Shown one piece after another: positions 1-10,555 of a stretch of 59,494 bases of DNA. This stretch comes from Streptomyces tardus. Its GTDB lineage: Bacteria > Actinomycetota > Actinomycetes > Streptomycetales > Streptomycetaceae. Under the pieces are notes generated by a model that searched no databases, was not told where the DNA came from, and worked only from the letters and a program-made list of their open reading frames with translations. Where the stretch lies: positions 4,555,962-4,615,455 of the forward strand of contig NZ_JAELVF020000001.1 of assembly GCF_018101125.2 (NCBI RefSeq), written 5' to 3'. Numbering within the stretch: position 1 is the stretch's first letter; the number at the start of each line of letters is the position of its first letter. Position numbers and translations under genes: made by a program.

Positions 1-2227
<2,227 letters not shown>

Positions 2228-2351
2228 TAGATTTGCTCGCGTCCACTGTGTAGTTTCTGAGACAGCAACCTGTTCCGGTTGCTTTCAGAACAACTGAAGA
2301 GTGTGCTTGTTCACACCTTGTCAGGTTTCCGCCTTGAATGGCGGTGATGGG

Positions 2352-2470
2352 GTTTCGGTGGTCATAGCGATGGGGAAACGCCCGGTTACATTTCGAACCC
2401 GGAAGCTAAGCCTGTCCGCGCCGATGGTACTGCATGCGGGAGCGTGTGGGAGAGTAGGTCGCCGCCGAAC
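2352..2470 (+). rRNA. 5S ribosomal RNA
   Basis: A sequence of about 119 nt begins GTTTCGGTGGTCATAGCG and contains the conserved block CGAACCCGGAAGCTAAGCC and the loop E/helix IV segment CGCCGATGGTACTGCATG, ending GTCGCCGCCGAAC. The two ends pair as in 5S helix I. It lies about 125 bases after the 23S end and just before a strong terminator, so it closes the rrn operon. No tRNA gene was seen between 23S and 5S or after 5S. Confidence 0.96.
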
Positions 2471-2479
2471 AATCATTAG

Positions 2480-2529
2480 AGGGCCGTTGGCCTCAGCACA
2501 CTTGTTGCTGAGACCGACGGCCCTTTTTG
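2480..2529 (+). terminator. Rho-independent terminator of the rrn operon
   Basis: A nearly perfect inverted repeat (AGGGCCGTTGGCCTCAGCA pairing with TGCTGAGACCGACGGCCCT) is followed by a T run (TTTTTGTTTT). It starts ten bases after the 5S gene. A long GC-rich stem with a U tract is the classical form, and the position shows that it ends rRNA transcription before the next protein gene. Confidence 0.93.
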
Positions 2530-2606
2530 TTTTCCCGCTCGTATTGCGTTCACGAAGAGTGGACGTGGGCACAACTGCGCAGAGATTTCAGGACAGGAGC
2601 CACACA

Positions 2607-4235
2607 ATGTCGAACTCCCCCGAGGACAGCAGGTCCCGGCCCGAGCGTTCGGATCGGCCCAGGGGCCAACGGCCCGGCGGGGGCACTGAGTTCCGTGGTG
2701 GCGGCCGCGGGGACGAACGTTCGCATCCGCGCCGGGACGACGGACACCGGGACTTCCGGCGGGACGCCGGCGACCGTGGTCCGCGTCGTGACGATGAGCG
2801 TGGTGGTTTCCGTCGTGACCGGGACGACCGTGGGCCGCGTGGCGATGGCGACCGTGGTGGTTACCGGGGCAACCGGGACGACCGGGGCCCGCGCCGCGAC
2901 GACCGCCCCTCGGGCGGCGGCCCGCGTCGTGACGGCGACCGTGGCGGTTACCGGGGGGACCGGGGTGACCGTCCCACCGGCGGTCCGCGTGGGGATGGCG
3001 ACCGTGGTGGTTACCGGGGCAGCCGGGACGACCGTGGTCCGCGCCGCGACGACCGCCCCTCGGGCGGTGGCCCGCGCCGTGACGGGGACCGCGGCGGGTT
3101 CCGGAGCGACCGCGGCGACCGTGGTCCGCGTCGTGACGACCGACCGTCGGGCGGCGGTCCGCGTCGTGACGATGACCGTGGTGGTTTCCGTCGTGACCGG
3201 GACGACCGTGGGCCGCGTGGCGATGGCGACCGTGGTGGCTTCCGGGGCAACCGGGACGACCGGGGCCCGCGTCGTGACGACCGCCCCTCGGGCGGCGGCC
3301 CCCGCCGGGACGGCGACCGTGACGGGTTCCGCAGGGACCGGGACGACCGTCCGCGTCGTGACGACCGGCCGTACGCCGGCTCCCGCGACGACCGTCCGCG
3401 GCGGGACGACGACCGCGGCGGGCGGCGCCCGTACGGGCAGGGACGGCCCGGTGGCGACCGTGGTGGTTACCGCGGCGGTCGCGAGGGCTTCCAGCGGGAC
3501 GACCGGCGGATGGACCGGCCGCCGCTGCGTCGGCTGCCGATCCCCGAGGACGTCACCGGCGAGGAGCTGGACGCGTCGGTCCACCAGGAACTGCGCACTC
3601 TGCCCAAGACGCTTGCCGAGGACGTCGCGAAGAACCTGGTTATGGTGGCCAGGACTCTGGACGAGGACCCCGAGGAGGCGTACGGATACGCCAAGGTCGC
3701 GCTCCGTCTGGCCTCCAGGGTGCCGGCGGTGCGGGAGGCGATGGGCTTCGCCTCGTACGGCGCTGAGAAGTACGCGGAGGCGCTTGCGGAGTTCAGGGCG
3801 GCGCGGAGGATGACGGGTGCCCAGCACCTGTGGCCCGTGATGGCGGACTGCGAGCGCGGTCTCGGGCGTCCGGAGAAGGCGCTGGCCATGGCCGGTGAGC
3901 CCGAGGTGCAGAAGCTCGACAAGGCGGGCCAGGTGGAGATGCGCCTGGTCGCCGCGGGTGCCCGGCAGGACATGGGCCAGGCCGAGGCGGCCGTGGTGAC
4001 CCTGCAGAGCCCCGAGTTGGCGTCCGGTTCGGTTCAGCCGTGGTCGGCGCGGCTGCGTTATGCCTACGCGGACGCGCTCTTGGCGGTCGGCCGGGAGCAG
4101 GAGGCGCGGGACTGGTTCGCAAAGGCGGTGGAGGCGGACCAGAGCGGAGTGACGGACGCCTCCGACCGGCTCGCGGAGCTGGACGGCGTCGAGTTCACCG
4201 ACGCGCTCGACCCCGAGGTGGACGACGAGGCATGA
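2607..4235 (+). CDS. TPR-like protein with long Arg/Asp/Gly-rich repeat N-terminus
   Basis: The 542-residue protein has two halves. Residues about 1-305 are almost only Arg, Asp and Gly with some Ser and Pro, built from repeats such as RRDDRPSGGGPRRDGDRGG, and are surely disordered. Residues about 310-530 form an alpha-helical, tetratricopeptide-like domain (for example DPEEAYGYAKVALRLASR and EQEARDWFAKAVEADQ). The frame is open upstream into the 5S gene, but the start chosen is the ATG at 2607, which has AGGAG seven bases before it. RGG/RD repeats suggest RNA or ribosome binding, and the position right after the rRNA operon fits, but this is inference. Streptomyces genomes carry similar proteins of unknown function. 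The N-terminus contains a recent-looking internal DNA duplication. The nearest upstream signal is the rrn terminator, so it probably has its own promoter. Confidence 0.85.
   Translation: MSNSPEDSRSRPERSDRPRGQRPGGGTEFRGGGRGDERSHPRRDDGHRDFRRDAGDRGPRRDDERGGFRRDRDDRGPRGDGDRGGYRGNRDDRGPRRDDRPSGGGPRRDGDRGGYRGDRGDRPTGGPRGDGDRGGYRGSRDDRGPRRDDRPSGGGPRRDGDRGGFRSDRGDRGPRRDDRPSGGGPRRDDDRGGFRRDRDDRGPRGDGDRGGFRGNRDDRGPRRDDRPSGGGPRRDGDRDGFRRDRDDRPRRDDRPYAGSRDDRPRRDDDRGGRRPYGQGRPGGDRGGYRGGREGFQRDDRRMDRPPLRRLPIPEDVTGEELDASVHQELRTLPKTLAEDVAKNLVMVARTLDEDPEEAYGYAKVALRLASRVPAVREAMGFASYGAEKYAEALAEFRAARRMTGAQHLWPVMADCERGLGRPEKALAMAGEPEVQKLDKAGQVEMRLVAAGARQDMGQAEAAVVTLQSPELASGSVQPWSARLRYAYADALLAVGREQEARDWFAKAVEADQSGVTDASDRLAELDGVEFTDALDPEVDDEA
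2778..2924 (+). repeat. First copy of a ~147-bp in-frame direct repeat
   Basis: This segment of the RGD-rich gene is repeated 378 bases later (3156-3302) with only a handful of substitutions. The period is a multiple of three, so the reading frame is kept. The unit covers GGFRRDRDDRGPRGDGDRGG and the start of the RRDDRPSGGG block. Confidence 0.8.
3156..3302 (+). repeat. Second copy of the ~147-bp in-frame direct repeat
   Basis: This is the partner of the segment at 2778-2924. Differences are few, for example GATGAGCG against GATGACCG and GGTTACC against GGCTTCC. Near-identity at the DNA level, beyond what the peptide repeat needs, points to recent duplication or ongoing length change. Confidence 0.8.
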
Positions 4236-4567
4236 CTCCGGTGCGTCGTGAGGCGTGAGGTGCACGTGCACTGACCCGTAACGGGTGCCCCCCACGCCGG
4301 GCGGGGAGCAGCGGGCGAGCGCGCCAGGGGCGGGACTTCGAGGTGAAGTCCCGCCCCTGGCTGCTGCGTTGGGCCGTTGGGCTGCTGTGCTGTGCTGTGC
4401 CGCACCGGGCGCCGCCGCCTTCGTCGGTGCGGCTCGCAGGCCCCGCCCTGCGCGCACGGTCGCGGCCCGTGCCGCCGGACGGCGCGGTGAGCCGTTAACT
4501 GTGAACCGTGGCCTGCGGTGCCGGCCTCTGCAGTGCCGGCCTGCGTTGCCGGGCTGTGCCGCTGCGG
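4236..4567. other. Convergent intergenic region (332 bp)
   Basis: This stretch separates the 3' ends of the RGD-rich TPR gene and desD. It holds one strong perfect hairpin (listed separately) and a GC-rich, slightly repetitive remainder (GCTGTGCTGTGCTGTGCCG near 4381; GTGCCGGCCTGCGTTGCCGG near 4520). Frames crossing it have no start signal and look like shadows. I see no gene. Confidence 0.6.
4324..4360. terminator. Hairpin terminator between convergent genes
   Basis: A perfect 16-bp stem (CCAGGGGCGGGACTTC pairing with GAAGTCCCGCCCCTGG) with a 5-nt loop lies between two genes transcribed towards each other. There is no T run on either side, as is common in Streptomyces. Its symmetry and position suggest that it stops transcripts from both sides. 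Confidence 0.75.
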
Positions 4568-6373
4568 CTACGTCGCTGAGGGCTCGCGGGTGCGGGCGTG
4601 GACGGCGAGGGGGTTGTGCAGGGTCCCGCTGATCTGGATGGCGCTCGCCGGGTCCTGGAGGTCGACCATCTGCGTGTTGTCCCTGAGCTGGAGGCGGTTG
4701 AGGCAGGAGCGCGCGAACTCGGCCGCGAACAGGTCGTACTGCTCGAACTTCGCGGCGAACTGCGGGGCGGACTCCTGGTAGTCGCGTACACATTCGGCGA
4801 CGCCGGCCCAGAACGCGTCCTCCGGGAGGGTGCCCTCGGCGTCGAGGGTGGCGCCGAGGAAGCGGAAGAAGCAGTCGAAGACGTCGGTGAAGAGGGAGAG
4901 CAGTTTCATCTCGTCCGGGACGTCGGCGCGGATGCGCTCGACCTCGGGCGGAAGTACGGCGGTGGGGTCGAGCACCGCGATCTCCTCGGCGATGTCCTTG
5001 AGGATCGCGCTCTCGGGTACGCCGTCCCGCAGGACCAGGATGATGTTCTCGCCGTGCGGCATGTACACCAGGTCGTAGGCGTAGAAGCTGTGCAGGAGCG
5101 GGGTGAGGTAGGCCCGCAGATAGTGCCGCAGCCACTGCGCCGGCTCAAGTCCCGAACTGCGGATGAGGGCTGCGGCGAGGGAGTGGCCCTGCTGGTCGGT
5201 GTGGAGCAGCGAGGCCATGGTGACGAGCCGCCGGCCGGGGGCGAGGGCCGGTACCGGGCTCTCGCGCCAGAGAGCCGCGAGCATCTTGGGGTAGGGCGAG
5301 CTCTTGTCGGCCGCGGCGGCGTACTCGCGGTTCTCGTATCCGATGGCGGCGCGTTCGCGGATGACGCGGACGCCGGTGGCCCGCAGCAGCTCGTCGTCGG
5401 CGATCAGACGGGCGAGCCAGTCGTTGATGGCTGGGGTGGCCTTCATGTAGGCGGCGGAGAGGCCGCGGACGAAGCCCATGTTGAGCACCGACAGGGCGGT
5501 CTTGACGTAGTGCTTGCCTGGGTCGGAGGTGTTGAAGAAGGTGCGGATCGACTGCTGTGCCTGGTACGTGTCGTCGCCCTCGCCGAGGTGTACCAGGCGC
5601 CGGTGGGCCAGTTCCGCGGCGAAGGTGACGGAGATCTTGTGCCGCCACTGCCAGGGGTGGACCGGCATCAGGAGGTAGTCCTCCGGGTCGAGGCCGAGCG
5701 CGGTCAGCCGGTCGCGGAAGCGGCGCAGCAGGTCCGGGCCGAGCTCCTCGGTGATCAGCGTCCGGTGGTCCAGGTCGTGGGAGCTGGTGAAGGTGGCGCG
5801 GTCGCGACGGGCGGCGAGCCAGACCAGACGTACGGGAGAGGCCGCCTCGGGCGCGTAGTCGAGGTACTCGTGGGAACCGAAGCCGAGCCGGCCGTTGTTG
5901 GCGACGAAGCAGGGGTGGCCCTCGGTCATACCGGCCTCGACGGTCTGGAAGTCCGCCTCGGCGAGCTGTGCGGCGGTGAGCCGGCGGTGCTCCAGTTTGT
6001 ACGCGGTGCTCGCCAGGGTGGAGCTGATCTCCTCCAGGTAGACCGGCAGGACCTCCTCGGTCAGCCCGAGCGAGCTGCGCAGTTCGAGGAAGAAGTCCAG
6101 GGCGTCGAGGGGGAGCGGGCTGCCGTCCCGTTCCCGGGTGATGCTGTCGGGGTCGATGCGCCAGTGGTCGAGCGCTCCGCGGGTCGCGGTGAACCGGTAC
6201 GCGCTGCGTCCGTCGTCGCTGGTGACGACGTAGTGGCCGGCGGTCTCCTCGGCCGGGTGCAGCAGCCGCTCGTGGGCGAACTCGGCGAGGGCCTTGCGTA
6301 TCAGCAACCTGCCCGCGCGGTCCCAGAGTTCGGGTGTCAGATGGGGGACGGTCTGCTGGTGGTCGGTGCTCAT
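4568..6373 (-). CDS. desD: NIS siderophore synthetase, desferrioxamine assembly (DesD)
   Basis: The 601-residue protein matches the IucA/IucC family in length and motifs. DesD uses ATP to condense and macrocyclise N-hydroxy-N-succinyl/acetyl-cadaverine units into desferrioxamine E or B in the cytoplasm. Visible family signatures are EGHPCFVANNGRLGFG (about 151-166), HPWQW (239-243), QQSIRT (273-278), KTALSVLNMG (291-300) and MPHGEN (438-443), which build the nucleotide and substrate pocket. The ATG overlaps the desC stop (ATGA), with GAGGAG seven bases upstream inside desC, so translation is probably coupled. It is the last gene of the minus-strand desABCD operon. The order A-B-C-D is that of known Streptomyces clusters, which makes DesD a firm call. 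Confidence 0.95.
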   Translation of the reverse strand: MSTDHQQTVPHLTPELWDRAGRLLIRKALAEFAHERLLHPAEETAGHYVVTSDDGRSAYRFTATRGALDHWRIDPDSITRERDGSPLPLDALDFFLELRSSLGLTEEVLPVYLEEISSTLASTAYKLEHRRLTAAQLAEADFQTVEAGMTEGHPCFVANNGRLGFGSHEYLDYAPEAASPVRLVWLAARRDRATFTSSHDLDHRTLITEELGPDLLRRFRDRLTALGLDPEDYLLMPVHPWQWRHKISVTFAAELAHRRLVHLGEGDDTYQAQQSIRTFFNTSDPGKHYVKTALSVLNMGFVRGLSAAYMKATPAINDWLARLIADDELLRATGVRVIRERAAIGYENREYAAAADKSSPYPKMLAALWRESPVPALAPGRRLVTMASLLHTDQQGHSLAAALIRSSGLEPAQWLRHYLRAYLTPLLHSFYAYDLVYMPHGENIILVLRDGVPESAILKDIAEEIAVLDPTAVLPPEVERIRADVPDEMKLLSLFTDVFDCFFRFLGATLDAEGTLPEDAFWAGVAECVRDYQESAPQFAAKFEQYDLFAAEFARSCLNRLQLRDNTQMVDLQDPASAIQISGTLHNPLAVHARTREPSAT

Positions 6374-7005
6374 CGGCTGACTCCTCGTGCGGACAGGAAC
6401 TGTGCGCGGGTGCAGGTGCTCAGGTACGCGTCCTTCTCCGGTTTGCTGATCCGTCGTTCGATCCGGAAGCCGACGGCCTCGTTGAGGCGGTGCACGGCGT
6501 GGTTGCCGACGTCCGGTTCCACGACGACACGGGCGGTGTCGGGGTCGGAGAAGAGCAGCTCCATCACGGTGGTGATGACCGCGAGGGTGAAGCCGTGCAC
6601 GGGGGTGTCGGTCGGTGCGACCAGGAAGTGCATGCCCACATCGCCCGGCTCCGGCGGGTAGAGGCCCTTGAGTTCGATCTCGCGGGGGTCGTAGCGCTCG
6701 ACGAGGAAGGCCGGTTCGCCGCGGTGGTGGCCGAGCCAGGCGTCTGTGTGCGGTGAACCGGCGATCGTGCGGTACTCGCGTGCGACGTCGGCAGGGGTGG
6801 CGTCCTGCTGGAGCCAGTAGGCGGACTTGGGATGGGTGAGCCAGCGGTGCAGCAGGGGTGTGTCGCGGTCCGGGTCGACGGGTCGTACGGTCAGCTCTCC
6901 CACCCCGCCTGCGGAGGTGCTGCCGTGCCCGGGTGCGGGTGCGGGTGCGGGCGTGGGTGCGCCGGCGGGTCCGGTGGCGGGTCCGGTGTCCGTGCGGATG
7001 CTCAT
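6370..7005 (-). CDS. desC: Acyl-CoA-dependent N-hydroxycadaverine acyltransferase (DesC)
   Basis: This 211-residue GNAT-fold protein of the IucB/RhbD type transfers a succinyl or acetyl group from CoA to N-hydroxycadaverine, giving the hydroxamate unit that DesD joins. The core runs from about residue 38 (ELTVRPVDPDRDTPLLHRWL) to the end and includes the family features LKGLYPPEPGDVGMHFLV and RVVVEPDVGNHAVHRLNEAV. The first ~35 residues are a Pro/Ala/Gly-rich linker. The ATG at 7005 overlaps the desB stop (ATGA) and has GGAGG about ten bases upstream; its own stop overlaps desD. A later start is possible, because the linker is poorly constrained. Confidence 0.92.
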   Translation of the reverse strand: MSIRTDTGPATGPAGAPTPAPAPAPGHGSTSAGGVGELTVRPVDPDRDTPLLHRWLTHPKSAYWLQQDATPADVAREYRTIAGSPHTDAWLGHHRGEPAFLVERYDPREIELKGLYPPEPGDVGMHFLVAPTDTPVHGFTLAVITTVMELLFSDPDTARVVVEPDVGNHAVHRLNEAVGFRIERRISKPEKDAYLSTCTRAQFLSARGVSR

Positions 7006-8324
7006 GCGGGGCTGGCCTCCAGCGGGTGATCGGCGGCCTGCGGGGCGGCGAACTCCTGGAAGGCGATGGACCGTTCGACCGGGTAGTGCTCGCGGCCGAG
7101 CAGCTCGCGGATGATGCAGGAGTTGCGGTACGCGGCCATCCCCAGGTCGGGGGTGACGAAGCCGTGGGTGTGCAGCTCGGCGTTCTGGACGAAGATCTCC
7201 TCGCCCGCGTGGTCGATGCTGTAGTTGCGCGCCACGTCGTAGCGCTGGGCGTCGTCCCAGCGGATGCGGTCGGCGACGGGGGAGAGGAACGCCGGCACCT
7301 CGTAGCGGTAGCCGGTGGCGAGCACCAGGCCCTCGGTGTCCAGGGTGAAGTCCCGCTCCTGCTCGTGCTGGTGGAGCCGGAGCGTGTAGGTGCCGGTCGC
7401 CGGGTCGTGTTCGGCGGAGTCGAGCGCGGTGTTGGTCAGCAGCCTGGTGGGGCAGCCGCCGCGCCGCTCGTGGGTGTAGAGCAGGTCGAAGATGTCGTTG
7501 ATCAGGGCCGCGTCGATGCCCTTGTAGAGGTGCTTCTGCTCGGCGTTGAGCCGGTCCCGGGTGCGGGGCGGCAGCGAGTGGAAGTAGTCGACGTACTCCG
7601 GAGAGGTCATCTCCAGCGTGAGCTTGGTGTACTCCAGCGGGAAGAACCTGGGGGATCGGGTCACCCAGTTCAGGTGGTAGCCGTGAACGGAGATGTCCTG
7701 GAGCAGGTCGTGGTAGACCTCGGCGGCGCTCTGGCCGCTGCCGACGACGGTGATGCTGCTCTTTGCCTGGAGGGCTTCCCTGTGCTCGAGGTAGTCGGAG
7801 TTGTGCAGCAGGTCGCCGCCGAGGCCTCGGCAGGAGTCGGGCAGGTGGGGCGGGGTGCCGGTGCCGAGCACCAGGCGGCGGGCGTGGTGGACCCGGCGTT
7901 CGCCGGTGGCGCTCTCGAGCGTGTGGACCGCGTAGAGCGCGTCCTGCTCCAGATACCGGACCTCGGTGACCTGTTGGCCGAACCGGACGGTGGACAGCTG
8001 GTGCGCCGCCCAGCGGCAGTAGTCGTTGAACTCGTTGCGCAGCGGGTAGAAGCTCTCGCGGATGTAGAAGGGGTAGATGCGTCCGGACTGCTTCAGGTAG
8101 TTCAGGAAGGAGTACGGCGACGTCGGGTCGGCCATGGTGACGAGGTCGGCGAGGAACGGGACCTGGAGTGTGCTGTGCTCCAGCAGCATCCCGGGGTGCC
8201 AGTCGAAGTCGGGTTTGCTCTCCAGGAAGAGTCCGTCCAGCTCGTCGATGGGTTCGGTCAGTGCGGCCAGGCCCAGGTTGAACGGGCCCAGCCCGATGGC
8301 GATGAAGTCGTGCGCGGGGGTCAA
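7002..8324 (-). CDS. desB: Cadaverine N-monooxygenase (DesB)
   Basis: This 440-residue flavoprotein of the lysine/ornithine N-monooxygenase family uses FAD, NADPH and O2 to hydroxylate cadaverine made by DesA. Seen directly: the FAD motif GLGPFN (residues 11-16), the substrate-side segment DWHPGMLLEHSTLQVPFL, the NADPH motif GSGQSA (195-200) and the late ATGYRYEVP motif. The frame stays open far upstream as a shadow of desA. I place the start at TTG 8324, giving MTPAHDFIAIGLGPFN, because GGAG lies six bases before it and family proteins begin just ahead of the FAD motif. The gap to desA is 29 bp. The stop overlaps the desC start. Confidence 0.93.
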   Translation of the reverse strand: MTPAHDFIAIGLGPFNLGLAALTEPIDELDGLFLESKPDFDWHPGMLLEHSTLQVPFLADLVTMADPTSPYSFLNYLKQSGRIYPFYIRESFYPLRNEFNDYCRWAAHQLSTVRFGQQVTEVRYLEQDALYAVHTLESATGERRVHHARRLVLGTGTPPHLPDSCRGLGGDLLHNSDYLEHREALQAKSSITVVGSGQSAAEVYHDLLQDISVHGYHLNWVTRSPRFFPLEYTKLTLEMTSPEYVDYFHSLPPRTRDRLNAEQKHLYKGIDAALINDIFDLLYTHERRGGCPTRLLTNTALDSAEHDPATGTYTLRLHQHEQERDFTLDTEGLVLATGYRYEVPAFLSPVADRIRWDDAQRYDVARNYSIDHAGEEIFVQNAELHTHGFVTPDLGMAAYRNSCIIRELLGREHYPVERSIAFQEFAAPQAADHPLEASPA

Positions 8325-8353
8325 CTGCTTCTCCAGTCCGGTACGGGCGCGGC

Positions 8354-9994
8354 TCAGCCGGCGCGGAGCGGGGCGAGCGGCCGGTCGGCTGTCGCCTCGG
8401 CCGCGTCGGTGGCAGCGTCGGCGGGGGCGGGCCGGGCGGTCGGTGTCCGCTGCTCCCGCTCGGTGGCGGCCAGGCGGTCTTCGGCGTGGCCAGCGAGGAG
8501 GTCGAGGACGGCGCCGACATCCCGCAGCGTGGCGTGCGGGTTGAGCAGGGTGAACTTGAGGTGGTGGGCGCCGTCGACCTTGGTGCCGGCGACGACCGCC
8601 AGACCCGAGTCGAAGAGCGCCTGGCGGGCGTGGAGGTTGACCTCGTCCTGGAGCGCGGGCGGGGTGCCGCTCGGGGTCCGGTAGCGGAAGACCAGGGTGC
8701 TGAGGGTGGGGCGGGTGACCACCTCGAACCGGTCGTCGGCTTGCAGCAGGGCCCAGGCGTCGGCGGCACGGTCCACCACCGCGTCGAAGAGTTCGCCGAC
8801 GCCTGCGGCGCCCATGGTGCGCAGAGTGAGCCAGAGTTTGAGAGCGTCGAAGCGGCGGGTGGTCTGGATGCTCTTGTCGACCTGGTTGGGCGTGAGCTCG
8901 CGGTCCGCCCGTTCCGGGTTGAGGTAGTCGGCGTGGTACGTGGCGTGCCGGAGCGTGCCCCCGTCCCGTACCAGCAGGGCGCTCGAACTGACCGGCTGGA
9001 AGAAGGACTTGTGGTAGTCGACGGTCACCGAGTCGGCGTGCTCGATGCCCCGCAGCAGCGACCTGCGGGTGCGCGAGACGAGCAGGCCGCAGCCGTAGGC
9101 GGCGTCCACGTGCAGCCACGCGCCGTGGCGTGCGCAGAGTTCGGCCAGCTCGGGCAGCGGGTCGATGCTGCCGAAGTCGGTGGTGCCCGCGGTGCCGACC
9201 ACGGCCATCGGCACCAGGCCCTCGCGGGCGCAGCGGTCGAGCTCCTCGGCGAGGGCCTCGGGCGACATCCGCCGCTGCTCGTCGACGGGCACGGCGATGA
9301 CCGCGTCGTACCCGAGCCCGAGCAGGGCGGCGGATTTGGCGACGCTGAAGTGGCCGGCCTCGGAGGTCAGGATGCGCAGCCTGGGCAGTGTCTCGGCGGC
9401 GCGCAGCGGGCGTTCGCTTTTCCTGGCGACGCGTCGGCAGGCCTCCTCGCGGGCGAGCAGCATGGCCTGGAGGTTGGACTGGGTGCCACCGGAGGTGAAG
9501 ACGCCGTCGGCCGCGCCGCCGAGGCCGATCAGCTCGGCGGTCCAGTCGATGAGACGGCGTTCGATGAGGGTGGCGCCGACGCTCTGGTCCCAGGTGTCGA
9601 GCGAGGAGTTGACGGAGGAGAGCACGGCCTCGCCGAGCAGCGCGGGTATGACTACCGGGCAGTTGAGATGGGCGAGGTAGCGAGGGTGGTGGAAGTAGAC
9701 GGCGTCGCGCAGATAGAGGGTTTCCAGCTCGTCGAGGGCTGCGCCGGCGTCTCCGAGCGGGGTGTCGAGGTCCACCTCGCGGACGAGGGGGCCGAGTTCG
9801 GTGGTGGAGACGCCGGTCAGCGGTCGGGTGGTCCGGGCGATCTTCGATGCGACGCGGTTCACTCCTTCGGTGACGGTGCGCCGGTAGTGGTCGGTGGTGG
9901 TCGCGGCCAGCAGCTGGTCGCGGGGGTCGTCGTCTCGGCCGGTGGGGTCGGCGGGCGACGTGTGGTCCTCGGCCGGGTGCGCGAGGAAGCTCAC
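8354..9994 (-). CDS. desA: PLP-dependent lysine decarboxylase (DesA)
   Basis: This group II PLP decarboxylase commits lysine to desferrioxamine by making cadaverine. It has 546 residues. Motifs in order are TSGGT (167-171), SEAGHFS (211-217), GTAGTT (267-272), HVDAAYG with the PLP-contacting Asp297, and DYHKSF with the Schiff-base Lys329. The start is GTG 9994, with GGGAGGA about seven bases upstream; an ATG further up (10096) has no comparable ribosome binding site and lies in the iron-box leader. Beyond the conserved core there is an Ala/Pro/Thr-rich tail of about 40 residues, which I do not expect in the family. It is first in the desABCD operon and lies 124 bp from an iron box. Confidence 0.95.
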   Translation of the reverse strand: MSFLAHPAEDHTSPADPTGRDDDPRDQLLAATTTDHYRRTVTEGVNRVASKIARTTRPLTGVSTTELGPLVREVDLDTPLGDAGAALDELETLYLRDAVYFHHPRYLAHLNCPVVIPALLGEAVLSSVNSSLDTWDQSVGATLIERRLIDWTAELIGLGGAADGVFTSGGTQSNLQAMLLAREEACRRVARKSERPLRAAETLPRLRILTSEAGHFSVAKSAALLGLGYDAVIAVPVDEQRRMSPEALAEELDRCAREGLVPMAVVGTAGTTDFGSIDPLPELAELCARHGAWLHVDAAYGCGLLVSRTRRSLLRGIEHADSVTVDYHKSFFQPVSSSALLVRDGGTLRHATYHADYLNPERADRELTPNQVDKSIQTTRRFDALKLWLTLRTMGAAGVGELFDAVVDRAADAWALLQADDRFEVVTRPTLSTLVFRYRTPSGTPPALQDEVNLHARQALFDSGLAVVAGTKVDGAHHLKFTLLNPHATLRDVGAVLDLLAGHAEDRLAATEREQRTPTARPAPADAATDAAEATADRPLAPLRAG

Positions 9995-10117
9995 GATCGG
10001 TCCTCCCAGGAGTGGGCGGGCGCCGTGCGGGCAGCACGAAGTCGCCTCATGGGCGGGCGCGTTCGTGGGAATGCGAGGTGGGGAGCCCATGGGCACGGCG
10101 GAGTGGGCAGGTGGAAG

Positions 10118-10136
10118 TGAGGTTAGCCTTCCCTAA
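10118..10136. promoter_or_regulatory. Iron box upstream of desABCD
   Basis: TGAGGTTAGCCTTCCCTAA is a 19-bp imperfect palindrome close to the TTAGGTTAGGCTNACCTAA operator recognised by DmdR1/DtxR-family iron repressors. It lies 124 bp before the desA start, in front of the only operon on that strand, so iron-replete repression of desferrioxamine synthesis is expected. The match is from memory of the consensus; the repressor gene is not in the window. Confidence 0.85.
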
Positions 10137-10555
10137 GTTGAAAAGCAAAGGGTGGAGTGAGGCGTTCCGTTCGGCAGGGCGACGGAACGCTCAACCGGCG
10201 CTCGATGGGGGAATGTTCACCCGAACGTGGTCGGTTTCACTGCCGCTGCCCGGCTCCCGGCTCCCGGCTCCCGGCTCCCGGTTCTCGGCTCCCGGTTCTC
10301 GGCTCCCGGCCCCCGGTTCTCGGCTTCGGCCGAGCGCCGAACGGGTCGGCTCCCGCGGTCCGTCAGGCCTCGGCGCATCTGATCGAGGGGCGGCACGCCG
10401 GCCGCGCGGACATCCTGCGCGAGCTGACGGTCTATCGCCCAGGTCAGCATCGGCCGGCCTCGGTCGCGTCGGCGGCGCAAGCCGGTACGGCCCGGCAGCG
10501 AGCGGCCGGGCCGTACCGGGGCGAGGGGAGTGACCGGCCAGTTCCCGGCGCGCAC
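10137..10555. other. Intergenic region with short tandem repeats
   Basis: This lies between the iron box of desABCD and the stop of the DUF1015 gene. It contains a run of CCCGGCT/CCCGGTTCT units (10250-10326, listed separately). The rest is GC-rich with no start-plus-ribosome-binding-site combination and no domain that I recognise in any frame. I see no gene. Confidence 0.55.
10250..10326. repeat. Short tandem repeat tract (CCCGGCT / CCCGGTTCTCGGCT)
   Basis: The tract repeats CGGCTCC/CGGTTCT heptamers about ten times, first as four CGGCTCC units and then alternating with CGGTTCT. It is in non-coding DNA. No flanking duplication or mobile-element end was seen. Confidence 0.75.

Noticed and set aside
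2301..2606. Upstream in-frame extension of the RGD-rich gene to 2301.
   Set aside because: It runs through the 5S rRNA and its terminator; the ATG at 2607 has a proper ribosome binding site.
2550..5135. An 861-codon minus-strand open frame over the RGD-rich gene and the end of desD, and similar very long antisense frames elsewhere.
   Set aside because: Shadow frames caused by GC-rich third positions: no ribosome binding site, no domain, and composition dominated by Arg, Pro, Val and Thr complementing real genes.
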